A stretch of 52,252 nt of DNA from a virus. Below, piece by piece: positions 23,801 to 31,210 of the stretch (position 1 is the first letter of the stretch; the number at the start of each line of letters is the position of its first letter). A program made the position numbers and the translations under genes. The stretch covers positions 1-52,252 of IMG/VR virus record IMGVR_UViG_3300035698_019600. One strand, given 5' to 3'. The notes beneath the pieces are model-generated. The model did no database searches, had not been told where the DNA came from, and saw nothing but the letters and a program-made list of their open reading frames with translations.

Positions 23801-23871
23801 AGGAGAAGAAATCGGCTATCAAGGGTGGGGTGAAGACCAAGGTTGACAACGTCAAAGTTGGCAAGCTATAG
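20812..23871 (+). CDS. SF2 DNA helicase containing an intein
   Basis: A 1019-aa precursor. Helicase motifs: Q-like MRPYQQEAV (19-27), Walker A ATGTGKT (46-52), DEVH (150-153), TATP (182-185) and, after the intein, QVVGRGTR (767-774) with arginine fingers. The intein occupies residues 330-741; splicing rejoins NAMVL to TEGSNIPAID, exactly the conserved motif V region. The mature protein would be about 607 aa, resembling RadD/UvsW-type helicases. ATG 20812 is chosen because upstream in-frame sequence covers promoter element A. QPNLF at residues 4-8 resembles a sliding-clamp-binding motif (inference). Confidence 0.92.
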   Translation: MNDQPNLFASPVTGPKFEMRPYQQEAVDTSIKAFGEGVRRQIVHAATGTGKTVLFTELIDKLPPPRPEATRVLIMAHRDELIQQTVEAVLQSNPNLRVGVEQGSSSASDSDDVIVASVATLGRKDPNHSEGYGRRLRLLQPKQFRLLVIDEVHHSLASTYQRVLDYFDTASPDSDLLLWGCTATPNRSDGKGLGKLFDEIVHSYGLVPAIEDKYLSPIKAMKVSTDTSLEGVRTQAGDWAAGQLSDRVNNEDRNVQIVKAWYDHCKGFRHSTIGFCASVEHIYSLRDCFRDNGVDARGLDGTTGRDLRREMIQGFRNREFPVLLNAMVLCLDAETEILTSDGWTGIDDMTYGHKVANWDTDGSMFFDEPKFIVRRDRKEGERMVVLETRSRSIRVTEDHRMVYKPYENRDFGIVHAGDLAGQPGILPVCGHAEPVVFDDIEQPYEFSEEERTQKIYESRHYLHYNKGLPLADAETAAIEKMEYREGGLRRKHPHELTLAECEFIGFFVGDGTVTNLQSGGIEYKVNQSFKYDGIISWFDSVIAKVGLHCARRENHTKPNEVIYNGSHSISWSFSRGTGSGSQEVEGVFPIEHFLDKSGSKYLWGLNEPQFDAFIRGLWFANGNHGKAIPSDDPGSRPSGDRKKSMQICSANGELLRAVQAVATCRGWRVNMSSLEAPGKPGFNPSTMHYITLNQNQETHMMAASHALQFEDGWKSERVWCVTSTTGNIVTRRNGTVTVTGNTEGSNIPAIDAMLMCRPTKSPLLFTQVVGRGTRLFEGKSDCLVIDFVDACAGKSLMTVPSLFGMDADFDAEGEDIVQVQRQVEELFEENPSVIKATSLVDAQKMVSEHVDLLSSGVEDDVISEASRFMWRKVGDSYILRMKDDRVMTIGQDAIGKHLITLHSGGESKIVRTRPDLMGAISAADNYIADRFPDAPVLLSRDAVWRTHPMSPGQVTLFRKFRMQIPRGRDGAITMTKGEASDLIDKKFLSMKRGKAKKEKKSAIKGGVKTKVDNVKVGKL
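21799..23034 (+). other. Intein with LAGLIDADG-type endonuclease domain
   Basis: 412 in-frame codons from Cys330 (CLDAETEILTSDGW) to Asn741. Block B is RVTEDHR with the splicing His. The homing-endonuclease domain has FIGFFVGDG (GDG at 509-511) and a second helix LWFANGNH (619-624) where the expected acidic residue is Asn. Block F is VWCVTSTTGNIVTRRNG and the end is VTGN followed by Thr. The penultimate residue is Gly, not the usual His, as I recall from some phage inteins of this WCVT class. Confidence 0.9.
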
Positions 23872-23908
23872 TGATACAAAACATCAAGACGGGAGGGCTG
23901 TGGGGTAT

Positions 23909-24289
23909 ATGGAAGACAGGAGACCGGTAGTACGGTGGGAGTCGATGGGGACGTGTACAAGCTCGTCACTCGAGATTGTACAGGATCTGTTACGAGCAAG
24001 ATCACCTGATATGGTGCCGGCATTTGGTAAGGCATGCGTCGCTATGGCTGAGGAGATTGAAGACTACCTTAGACAGTCCGATGATAGGCTGGGGTGTGAT
24101 GTGGTGGATATCGACGGAGCGTGGTGCAGGCTTGGTGAGTGTAAGCTTCCAGCGGCCAGGCGACTGGCTGGGATACTCAGAAGTGTCACACCGAGGGGGG
24201 TCAGAATATTCGGTGAAGCTGGGCCAGCACTGTCAGCAGAGCTGCAAAACTACTGTGATGTGGTTGATGGGTATGCGGAGGTTTCTTAG
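23909..24289 (+). CDS. Replication-region protein with two copies of a ~35-aa module
   Basis: About 127 aa from ATG 23909 (GTG 23900 is an alternative; GGGAGGG lies upstream). Two segments align: IVQDLLRARSPDMVPAFGKA near the N-terminus and LAGILRSVTPRGVRIFGEAG near the C-terminus, each followed by an E-L-x2-Y-type helix end. The following gene has a third copy. Function unknown; its position between helicase and primase suggests a replisome accessory role. Confidence 0.7.
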   Translation: MEDRRPVVRWESMGTCTSSSLEIVQDLLRARSPDMVPAFGKACVAMAEEIEDYLRQSDDRLGCDVVDIDGAWCRLGECKLPAARRLAGILRSVTPRGVRIFGEAGPALSAELQNYCDVVDGYAEVS

Positions 24290-24316
24290 ACTATCAGTGT
24301 AAACCGGAGAGCGCAG

Positions 24317-24856
24317 ATGGATGATCCAGAGGTTGTCCCATGGGAGCACCTGAAGGGATATGAAACAACATCCATAATGAAGTTGGCCAGGATGCTTGGT
24401 AGCGTAACAAGTCAGGGTAAGCCAGCATTCGGGCTAGCCGGCACAGGGATCCAACAGGAGCTTACAAGCTACTGTGATTGGGCCGATAGCCAGAAGAGTC
24501 CAAAGAGGAAGAAGAAGAAGGATTCAGTTGACTCAAAGGGTAAGGAGGCTGATCCAAGGTACCGGGATGCCGTAGCAATCATCACAGCGTTCACGTCAGC
24601 ATGCGAGGACGCTGTTGGGTGCAAGCCTCCAAACATGAACTGGGGGCTTGCGATCAAGGATTGCTATAAGCTTATGGCCGACGGGTGGGAGCCGAGCGCA
24701 GTTATAACCCTTGCTCCAGTGTTCTTTGAGAGCCGGCATGAGCAGAAGTTCATCTTCAAGGATGGTAAGTTCAGACAATTCCTGGATGGACTACTTCGAC
24801 TGTCGGATATACAGGGAGGTGGGGCGCCAGCAAAAGACCACTACCCATCAACGTAA
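24317..24856 (+). CDS. Replication-region protein, module plus unknown C-terminal domain
   Basis: A 179-aa protein. Residues about 18-52 carry the third copy of the module (IMKLARMLGSVTSQGKPAFG, then ELTSYC), a Lys-rich linker follows (PKRKKKKDS), and then a helical domain (PPNMNWGLAIKDCYKLMADG, FFESRHEQKFIFKDGKFRQF). Phage genes directly upstream of a replicative helicase often encode a helicase loader or organiser; that is possible here but not shown by any motif. Confidence 0.75.
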   Translation: MDDPEVVPWEHLKGYETTSIMKLARMLGSVTSQGKPAFGLAGTGIQQELTSYCDWADSQKSPKRKKKKDSVDSKGKEADPRYRDAVAIITAFTSACEDAVGCKPPNMNWGLAIKDCYKLMADGWEPSAVITLAPVFFESRHEQKFIFKDGKFRQFLDGLLRLSDIQGGGAPAKDHYPST

Positions 24857-24878
24857 AACACAAGGAGGCCCCACCAGA

Positions 24879-26717
24879 ATGGGCAACAATGATACTGGAG
24901 AGTTTCCAGGGGGGACTCATCCAGAGCTTGAGCGGTATATGCAGGGAAAGGGCTGGGAGTTTGAGGTATACAAAACAGCAAAGAGGACTGAGCTGAAGGT
25001 AAACCCATGCCCGCTCTGTGGGAATACCAGCAAGAACTTCGAGATCAATGCCGCGACTGGGCTATATCGATGCTGGGCCTGCAATGCGCAGGGCACATTC
25101 GAAACACTGCAGCGGAATCTTGGCGATTCCAATGACGGCATTGCCCGCATTGAAAGGGCCGGCAAGCCTGGTGCTGGTGGTAAGCCAAAGAAGAACTACA
25201 AGACTATACCATTGGAGAAGTTCAGTAGTGCCGAGAAGAAGCTGATGGCTGGAGACCTGGGAGTCATGGAGTACTTGCACGACCGCGGTATAACCGATGA
25301 CACTATTGCCCACTTCCACCTAGGAGCATGCAGGACTAGATCGATGGAGCCAGCCCTCCTAATACCGCATTTACGTGGGGAGGATACAGTAGTGTTGGCC
25401 ATGTACCGCACTATCCCTCCGGCCGAAAAACAGTATCTTAGGGAGTCTGACATGGAGAGTGTGCTATTCAACGAGAATGCACTCCATGAGGCTAGTGGGG
25501 AGATAGTGGTGTGCGAGGGGCAGCTGGATGCGATGAGTGTCTGGCAGGCTGGGTGTGCACCAGTAGTCAGCGTGTCTACCGGTGCCACTACAGACTGGCC
25601 CAATGAATGGATCGAACTCATCTCAGCGTTTAACAAAATCACCATGGTATACGACGGCGACGAGGCTGGTAGGTCTGGGGCTAGAATCGTACGGCAGCGA
25701 GTCGGTGAGGATAAGGTCTGGATCGCAGACTTGCCGGATGGTAAGGATATGAACCAGATCCTGATAGACGATGGAGAGGAGGGCGTCTTACGCGCAATCA
25801 GCCTGGCAAGGCCAGCCCCAGTGTCCGGTATCAGCACTGTAGAGGATGGGATCATAGAGCTGCAAGAACAGATTGTTGACGGAGATGGTGAGGGTGAGGG
25901 ATTCCCGTGGTTCAGCGCTCAGATCAATACAGCGATCGGGAACGCAGAGTTTGGGGATCTTGTTGAGATTATGGGGGCGGCTGGGACTGGCAAGACTACC
26001 CTCATGTTGCAGCAGGCTAGGTTCCTGGCGACCGAGCTACACATACCAGTCCTAGTGACGTGCATGGAGATGCGCATGAGAAGGCTGGTAAGAAAGACAA
26101 TCCAGAGTCTCTACCAGATTACTAAAGAGGAGGTAGACCTCAACGTGCTTGGTGACGCAATCATGGCATTCGATGGTATACCACTATACTTCGCAACTCC
26201 ACCAAGAGACGCGAACGTGGGATACCTAGTAGACCAGGCAACGAGTGCATTCAAGCGCCTTGGAGTTCGTGCATGGATTGTTGACAACTTGATAATTTTG
26301 ACAGAGAGCGCGGCCGACCCACTACGAGAACAGGCTGTGGTAACCAGAGACCTGAAAGGGTGGGCTATGGATTTCAACAATGTCATTTACCTCCTGGCCC
26401 ACCCTCGCAAGGTCGACAATGGTGTAGTCGCTGGATCAAGCGACATGCGCGGCAATGGGGCTATAGTAGCCAATGCTGACATCTTGATGAACCTGCACCG
26501 CAAGTCACTGGCACCAACAAAAGAGGAGGGAATAACATCGTGGGATCGGAATAGCGATGGGCATCTACTTGAGCCAGTGACGTCGGTTCACCCACTCAAG
26601 GTCAGGGATAATGAGGCAAGGATAGGATGGGTATACTTTCATGGAGCCCAAAGCTTTTTCCGAGACGCGGAAGGCGATGACTTCGAGGCGGCCAAACAAC
26701 GCGCAGCAGCCGTATAG
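24879..26717 (+). CDS. Primase-helicase (T7 gp4 type)
   Basis: A 612-aa bifunctional replication protein. The N-terminal zinc ribbon has C44, C47, C65 and C68 (CPLC, CWAC). A TOPRIM primase domain follows with VVCEGQLDAM and VYDGDEAGRSG. The C-terminal RecA-fold hexameric helicase has Walker A GAAGTGKTT (366-374), a Walker B-like WIVDNL and a late LAHPRK/DMRGNGAI segment typical of DnaB-type helicases. It should unwind and prime the phage fork. ATG 24879 follows CAAGGAGG; the frame is open upstream only over the previous gene. No polymerase gene lies in this window. Confidence 0.95.
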   Translation: MGNNDTGEFPGGTHPELERYMQGKGWEFEVYKTAKRTELKVNPCPLCGNTSKNFEINAATGLYRCWACNAQGTFETLQRNLGDSNDGIARIERAGKPGAGGKPKKNYKTIPLEKFSSAEKKLMAGDLGVMEYLHDRGITDDTIAHFHLGACRTRSMEPALLIPHLRGEDTVVLAMYRTIPPAEKQYLRESDMESVLFNENALHEASGEIVVCEGQLDAMSVWQAGCAPVVSVSTGATTDWPNEWIELISAFNKITMVYDGDEAGRSGARIVRQRVGEDKVWIADLPDGKDMNQILIDDGEEGVLRAISLARPAPVSGISTVEDGIIELQEQIVDGDGEGEGFPWFSAQINTAIGNAEFGDLVEIMGAAGTGKTTLMLQQARFLATELHIPVLVTCMEMRMRRLVRKTIQSLYQITKEEVDLNVLGDAIMAFDGIPLYFATPPRDANVGYLVDQATSAFKRLGVRAWIVDNLIILTESAADPLREQAVVTRDLKGWAMDFNNVIYLLAHPRKVDNGVVAGSSDMRGNGAIVANADILMNLHRKSLAPTKEEGITSWDRNSDGHLLEPVTSVHPLKVRDNEARIGWVYFHGAQSFFRDAEGDDFEAAKQRAAAV

Positions 26718-26728
26718 AGAGGGAGAAC

Positions 26729-27112
26729 ATGGACGCAGTGGCAGAAATGGACATCATGGACAGAGCTGGAGAGATATTCTCACGTGCGGTTGACTTGTGG
26801 GGAGTGGACGCGCAGCTCAACCAGACAGTGGAAGAGCTTGCCGAGCTGATCGTGGCTATCAATCACTTCCGGCGGCGTAGGGCGAGTCCATGGCGCCTGG
26901 CAGAAGAGGTGGCAGATACCATGATCATGGTCGGACAGCTGGTGCACATCATGGATGAGGAGATTGGGAATGGCGAGATGTCGCGGTTGGTAGCGATGCA
27001 CGAACAGGCGAAGATGAAGTCTGTTCTGGAGCGAATCGAGCGCGGAGAGGTGAGCCGCCTGGCAGAGCTGGAGTCAGAGATACAGGACATCATGGCCGGG
27101 GAGGAGGAGTGA
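26729..27112 (+). CDS. MazG-like nucleotide pyrophosphohydrolase
   Basis: A 127-aa all-helical protein with the paired metal motifs of MazG: EELAEL (E36, E39) and EEVADT (E60, D63). MazG-like enzymes hydrolyse NTPs or dNTPs to monophosphates, and some phage versions have been proposed to act on alarmones. It fits with ThyX and dUTPase in nucleotide-pool control, and possibly with the HD hydrolase. It ends in a TGATG overlap. Confidence 0.85.
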   Translation: MDAVAEMDIMDRAGEIFSRAVDLWGVDAQLNQTVEELAELIVAINHFRRRRASPWRLAEEVADTMIMVGQLVHIMDEEIGNGEMSRLVAMHEQAKMKSVLERIERGEVSRLAELESEIQDIMAGEEE

Positions 27113-27210
27113 TGGATACGGATCGATGTCGAACCTGCACCTTGCGTGGCAGCATAGAGGGGTGCCTGGCGGAGCAGTGCCCTGAGCACAGTAGCTGGTG
27201 GGCTGAGTAG
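27112..27210 (+). CDS. Mini zinc-knuckle ORF ending in amber codon
   Basis: A 32-aa peptide with CRTC, then C18 and C23, an apparent zinc knuckle, started at ATG 27112 in a TGATG overlap. It ends in TAG. The frame continues without another stop into the next gene, so suppression of one amber codon would give a 108-aa fusion. Confidence 0.5.
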   Translation: MDTDRCRTCTLRGSIEGCLAEQCPEHSSWWAE

Positions 27211-27438
27211 TTGAAGGCCAAGGTCGCCGAACTGGAGACGAAGCTCGAGAAGCGTACCAACCAGCGTAACAAAGCCATCCTGGATGCCAATAATGCTGCT
27301 GATTCGGTGATGCATGGGAGTAGATTGATGGTGGACATAGTAACAGAATGGGCTGAATTCAACAGCCACCTCCGGGCGATCGGAGACCCGACGATTGACA
27401 AACTGCTAGCTGGCAGAGATGGGATACCTGTGGAATGA
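27211..27438 (+). CDS. Coiled-coil small protein, in frame after amber codon
   Basis: A 75-aa protein whose first possible start is TTG 27211, directly after the TAG. A coiled coil (VAELETKLEKRTNQ) leads into EWAEFNSHLRAIGDPTIDKLL, which matches a segment of the 27707 gene (AWIELKRKLKGLGDPKVNAI). No clear ribbon of Shine-Dalgarno precedes TTG, so it may be made by readthrough, coupling, or be the 3' part of a broken gene. Confidence 0.55.
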   Translation: MKAKVAELETKLEKRTNQRNKAILDANNAADSVMHGSRLMVDIVTEWAEFNSHLRAIGDPTIDKLLAGRDGIPVE

Positions 27439-27710
27439 ACGAGTATTGGTACGCAGTCGAGGATGATGATGACTATCGCCGAGGGCCCATGCTGTCTGTG
27501 TTTGGTGTAGACAGTCTGTGGATGATTGTAGATGACTGCGCGATGGACTACTACGATGATACTGGGTCTTGTGGTGATGGGTGGCCCATCAGGATCGCCA
27601 TCTACAATGCAGAGGAGGGCGGCGAGAGGCTTGCTCAGTTCAATGTATCGCTAGACTGGGAACCATCATTCTACTCAATGGAAGTCAAGAAAGAGGAGAC
27701 AGGGGTTTGA
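27435..27710 (+). CDS. Small acidic hypothetical protein
   Basis: A 91-aa very acidic protein (AVEDDDDYRRGP) with a beta-rich end, coupled by ATGA upstream and TTGA downstream. Function unknown; the charge distribution suggests a possible DNA-mimic, without direct evidence. Confidence 0.65.
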   Translation: MNEYWYAVEDDDDYRRGPMLSVFGVDSLWMIVDDCAMDYYDDTGSCGDGWPIRIAIYNAEEGGERLAQFNVSLDWEPSFYSMEVKKEETGV

Positions 27711-28429
27711 GCGACGCCGACGCAAGTAGCATGGAAAAGACAATAGCAATGCTGAAATCAGAGAACTGGAGACTATCTGAGCGCGCTCTCCTGGCAGAGA
27801 AGAGGGCAGATGATTGCTCCACTGACGTTATCCTCACTTCGTCTACGTCGTGCGACCTGGGCGATGCGTGGATTGAGCTGAAGAGGAAACTGAAAGGCTT
27901 GGGTGACCCAAAGGTCAACGCCATACTCAGCGTACCGGTGATAGAGCAAATAAAGGCCGTAGGAGAAGCGAGAAGTGTGATCTACGAGAATATGGTCTAC
28001 GACCTGAAGCAGATGCACAAGCTTGGTACAGAGATTGGTAACCAAGACTGCCGAGCCACACCACACCCGATATATGTTGTGCAGGAGTGCGTCCGCAGCT
28101 ATGGCATTGACCCAGAGTTCTCGGACAAGTCCGAATGGGTAGACTGGGAGGGCGCTGAGGGTGTGGCAGACGAGGAGAAGGCCAAGGAGTTGGATGGCCT
28201 CGACAGTCGGGGGCTAAGCACGGGAGACTGGGTGGAGTCGTGGTATATTGACAAGTGGGAATATGTGGCCCCATTCTTCACGAAGGTTGGTGCCGACTGC
28301 TACATCGAGAGGAATAAGTATGAACACAGGGGCCCACTCCGGGTGTATGTCGCCTCGGGCTACCGCAACCCTGAGTGGCGGATGATTCGGAACTCACTGC
28401 TGAAGATGGCCGGAAAGGAGACTGAGTAG
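27707..28429 (+). CDS. Hypothetical protein with coiled coil and WxEL...LGDP segment
   Basis: A 240-aa protein from TTG 27707 in a TTGA overlap (ATG 27731 is an alternative). An N-terminal coiled coil is followed by a segment paralogous to the 27211 gene (AWIELKRKLKGLGDPKVNAI), a helical middle and an aromatic-rich C-terminal region (WYIDKWEYVAPFF). Function unknown. Confidence 0.7.
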   Translation: MSDADASSMEKTIAMLKSENWRLSERALLAEKRADDCSTDVILTSSTSCDLGDAWIELKRKLKGLGDPKVNAILSVPVIEQIKAVGEARSVIYENMVYDLKQMHKLGTEIGNQDCRATPHPIYVVQECVRSYGIDPEFSDKSEWVDWEGAEGVADEEKAKELDGLDSRGLSTGDWVESWYIDKWEYVAPFFTKVGADCYIERNKYEHRGPLRVYVASGYRNPEWRMIRNSLLKMAGKETE

Positions 28430-29038
28430 ATGAAGGATCTTGACGGTAAGGAAGTGATCCTCCCCACATCAGACGAGGCTGCCACCTATCGGACAGACAT
28501 CGCCGGCTGGGTAAGCCGTGGTGGCAGATTCTATGGTGATGGCCCCAACGCAGAATATTCAGCTAGATGGGCCGGTGCCACCCACATCCTGTGCAAGAGG
28601 TGTGGCACCTACCTCAAGTCTGGCGGTCTAACCCTCTGCCCGAACTGCCGGAGCAAGAAGGAGGTGGCGAAACACGAGGCCCGGGAGACGGCGAAGTGGG
28701 ATGGAGCTGGAATGGTCTACAGCGAGCTGCTGGGCGAGTACTACGACCAGGAAGCTCTCTGTGACTGTATGGCAGACGACTACCATAATTCCGCCTCCGA
28801 ACTACAACTGGTGATCTGCAGGCCAGTCCATCTGCGTGAGGTGGATTACGACCACTGGTTCGATGAGCTGTCCACTGACGATGGCGGCGTCGACCTGCCA
28901 TTGGATGTAGAGGATGCGATCTATGTCCTGAACGCAGTGATCCGCGCCCAGGGGGCCGTGTCATACGAGGCGGGCGAGATTGCCGTGCAGCTGGACAAGT
29001 TTGGCCAGGTGGACTACGGGGAGGCGGCGCATGTCTGA
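28430..29038 (+). CDS. Conserved phage zinc-ribbon protein (GWVSRxGRFY type)
   Basis: A 202-aa protein starting directly after the previous stop. Ordered motifs are GWVSRGGRFYG, a zinc ribbon CKRC...CPNC (about 55-74), KWDGAGMVYSELLGEYYDQEA, LVICRPVHLREVD and a helical end. I recall this series from many temperate and lytic phages as a conserved protein of unknown function. Confidence 0.85.
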   Translation: MKDLDGKEVILPTSDEAATYRTDIAGWVSRGGRFYGDGPNAEYSARWAGATHILCKRCGTYLKSGGLTLCPNCRSKKEVAKHEARETAKWDGAGMVYSELLGEYYDQEALCDCMADDYHNSASELQLVICRPVHLREVDYDHWFDELSTDDGGVDLPLDVEDAIYVLNAVIRAQGAVSYEAGEIAVQLDKFGQVDYGEAAHV

Positions 29039-29174
29039 GTGCGAAGCGCTCCATTTCACAATCAGCGGGGAAGCTCTCACTGAGTGTTGCCGCAGTCTGG
29101 TCTTGGAGGGCGACTGGATAATAGGCTACCGGGCACTGGTGGACTCGATGGTTGGGCTCGGGCACGATGACTGA
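29031..29174 (+). CDS. Small protein with ISGEALTE...LVLEGDW motif
   Basis: A 47-aa frame from ATG 29031, overlapping the previous gene. ISGEALTECCRSLVLEGDW...LVDSMVGL resembles a small conserved phage domain I recall as usually longer (ITExARxLxxEGxWxxAxxxL). It ends early at TGA 29172, so it may be shortened. Confidence 0.55.
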   Translation: MSECEALHFTISGEALTECCRSLVLEGDWIIGYRALVDSMVGLGHDD

Positions 29175-29646
29175 GCTTACTGAGGAGGTGCGCGAGTGTG
29201 CGCATAAATACTACAGGCGAGGGCTGCAAACAGCCGACCGGCTATCGGCTGCAGTTGAGGATGGAACGGCGTCAGCACAAGACAAGCTTTCATACGAAAA
29301 AGCCATCGCAGGGATCAATAAGGTCTGGGAGCAATGCGGTGGAGCCAGGGCCACCGTTGAGGGGGAGGCTCCAAGCCAGAAGGAGCAGATAGATGCATTC
29401 AAATCGTTCAAGCGCACCGGGGCGGTGAAGCGGATAATGTCCAAGAAGCTTGGCAAGATGATTATCCTGTGCCCAACCAGTGCTGACCGCGATGATATCG
29501 AGAGACTTGACACAGTGGAAGAGGCGGTGTATACTTGTGATGAGATCATCGTGTTGATCAAGGCTGGGCTAGGTGTGGAAGCGCTACTTCAAGTCAACAA
29601 TGTGATGGAAGGATTCGACGGCGAGATCGCCATGGAGTTCGACTAA
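29167..29646 (+). CDS. Hypothetical helical protein
   Basis: A 159-aa helical protein from ATG 29167, overlapping the previous gene by 8 bases. No known domain. Its only company downstream is dUTPase. Confidence 0.7.
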   Translation: MTELTEEVRECAHKYYRRGLQTADRLSAAVEDGTASAQDKLSYEKAIAGINKVWEQCGGARATVEGEAPSQKEQIDAFKSFKRTGAVKRIMSKKLGKMIILCPTSADRDDIERLDTVEEAVYTCDEIIVLIKAGLGVEALLQVNNVMEGFDGEIAMEFD

Positions 29647-29662
29647 CAATAGGGGCGTATGA

Positions 29663-30124
29663 ATGGAGCAGAAAAAGGTAGTGACGGTGCACAGACTACA
29701 TAGTGAGGTGACACTGCCACGCTATGCGACCGACGGAGCGGCTGGGATGGACGTGAGGGCTGACATTCAAAACTCAATATGGCTTGAGCCTGGGATGAGG
29801 GTCTTGGTTCCTACTGGGCTACAGGTCATCATCCCCCCTGGGTATGAGATCCAGGTGCGTCCGCGTGGTGGCAATGCCCTGAAGCGCGGACTGACTGTTC
29901 TGAACACACCAAGGACTGTCGACTCGGATTACCGCGGTGAGATCGGGGTGATCATGGTGAACCATGGCCAGGCACCTGAGACGATTGAGCCTGGCGATCG
30001 AGTGGCCCAGCTGGTGTTATGCCCAGTAGCCAAGGCTATTTGGTATGAGATAAACGAAGACGTTGGTAAGGTGAGTGCCACCGGGCGTGGTGATGGAGCA
30101 TACAGTTCGACTGGAACCACCTGA
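29663..30124 (+). CDS. dut: dUTP diphosphatase (trimeric Dut)
   Basis: A 153-aa enzyme converting dUTP to dUMP and diphosphate, supplying ThyX's substrate and keeping uracil out of DNA. All family motifs are visible: GAAGMDVRA (motif 1), RPRGGNALKRGL (2, with Gly-Asn in place of the common Ser-Gly), VDSDYRGEIGV (3), GDRVAQLVL (4) and a glycine-rich C-terminal RGDGAYSSTG (5). Length is typical. It is the last gene before a strong terminator. Confidence 0.94.
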   Translation: MEQKKVVTVHRLHSEVTLPRYATDGAAGMDVRADIQNSIWLEPGMRVLVPTGLQVIIPPGYEIQVRPRGGNALKRGLTVLNTPRTVDSDYRGEIGVIMVNHGQAPETIEPGDRVAQLVLCPVAKAIWYEINEDVGKVSATGRGDGAYSSTGTT

Positions 30125-30151
30125 GTATCGCAGACGACATGGAACACACAT

Positions 30152-30187
30152 GGGGGCTGGGCTTTTTGCCTGGCCCCCCTTTTTTTT
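30152..30187 (+). terminator. Rho-independent terminator after dut
   Basis: GGGGGCTGGGC (30152-30162) pairs with GCCTGGCCCCC (30168-30178) with two G-U pairs, followed by T8 (30180-30187). This is the clearest intrinsic terminator in the window and closes the replication operon, with element B immediately downstream. Confidence 0.9.
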
Positions 30188-30189
30188 GT

Positions 30190-30217
30190 GGGTTTTAGGG
30201 TAAAATAACCTTAATAC
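30190..30217 (+). promoter_or_regulatory. Phage promoter-like element B (before HNH/terminase block)
   Basis: GGGTTTTAGGGTAAAATAAC followed by CTTAATAC, directly after the dut terminator and 43 bases before ATG 30260. It has the same order and 22-base spacing as elements A, C and D. A GGGGAGAG ribosome-binding site follows. Confidence 0.75.
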
Positions 30218-30259
30218 CTAGTATAGGAGCGTTCGGGCGGAAACACGAGGGGAGAGCAG

Positions 30260-31210
30260 ATGAGCGATGGGATGGTGTCAGCTGAGGATGTGACGGTACT
30301 GCCCCCGCGGCACGAGGTCGAGTGGGATGAGTACCGCGGGTATGTCAGGAAGATTCGCTGTGTTGTGTGCCAGCTTACAGACGGCAAGAACCTTTCCGGA
30401 GATATGGTCGAGAAGCTGGACTACGAGCCAGAGCTGGTAGACATCAGCGACCCACACCATGTTACGACCAGGGGCGCCGGGGGGGTGGATGCTGAGAATC
30501 TAGTCCCACTGTGTCGGAGCCATCATGACGAATTCGGGAGCGATGGTATATCCACGTTCGAGCTGCGATATGATATCAGCCTGAAGCTGGTAGCCAAGCA
30601 TATCTTCGACCTTTACATGGATAGCCTGGTTGGAACTGATCGATCTCAGATCGCATTCGCGTCACACCAGCAGATCGTGTCCAGAATCGAAGCCCTGCGC
30701 ATCTCCGGCATGGAGCTTGGCCAGCTGCTTGTTCGTTTCCGTGAGGCGGTAATCGATGGCAAGCACATGTATGAGATCTTGGGGTTCGAGTCGTTCAAGG
30801 ACTACCTGGGGTCTCCATTTGAGTCTGGCGGGCTAGACATGAGCCAAAGGACTGCCTACCGGTGTATTGGGTATGCGGAGGCTAAAAATGAGACAGACGG
30901 CGACGAACGGATAGAGAAGATCGGCTCAACCAAGGCCCAGATCATCCTGCCACTCCTCAAGCAGGCAAAGGATGATGCTGAGCGTGATGAGATCCTAGAT
31001 ACGGCACAAGCCCTGACCAGCACAGACCTGCATGACTGGAAAAACGACAGGCTTGGCCTGCCAGACCGTAGAGAAGAAATGGTCGGGCTTATGCAAGACG
31101 AAGTCACTGCGTTCCTTACTGACTGCGGGCTCCAGATGACGGAAAACATTCTAGGAGGCCTAACTCAACGTGTCCTGAAGGTGGCCCGAGAGTATAGGAG
31201 GCTACTATGA
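30260..31210 (+). CDS. HNH-domain protein with long helical C-terminus
   Basis: A 316-aa protein. The N-terminal HNH fold has CVVC (C34, C37), DPHHVTTRG (H66, H67), N80 and CRSHH (C85, H88, H89), complete for a zinc-bound beta-beta-alpha nuclease. The C-terminal ~200 residues are helical, with GFESFKDYL and a putative HTH (GLDMSQRTAYRCIGYAEA) that recalls DUF3102/ParB-like DNA-binding regions. HNH nucleases next to terminase genes support packaging in some phages. The fusion is unusual. Confidence 0.8.
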   Translation: MSDGMVSAEDVTVLPPRHEVEWDEYRGYVRKIRCVVCQLTDGKNLSGDMVEKLDYEPELVDISDPHHVTTRGAGGVDAENLVPLCRSHHDEFGSDGISTFELRYDISLKLVAKHIFDLYMDSLVGTDRSQIAFASHQQIVSRIEALRISGMELGQLLVRFREAVIDGKHMYEILGFESFKDYLGSPFESGGLDMSQRTAYRCIGYAEAKNETDGDERIEKIGSTKAQIILPLLKQAKDDAERDEILDTAQALTSTDLHDWKNDRLGLPDRREEMVGLMQDEVTAFLTDCGLQMTENILGGLTQRVLKVAREYRRLL

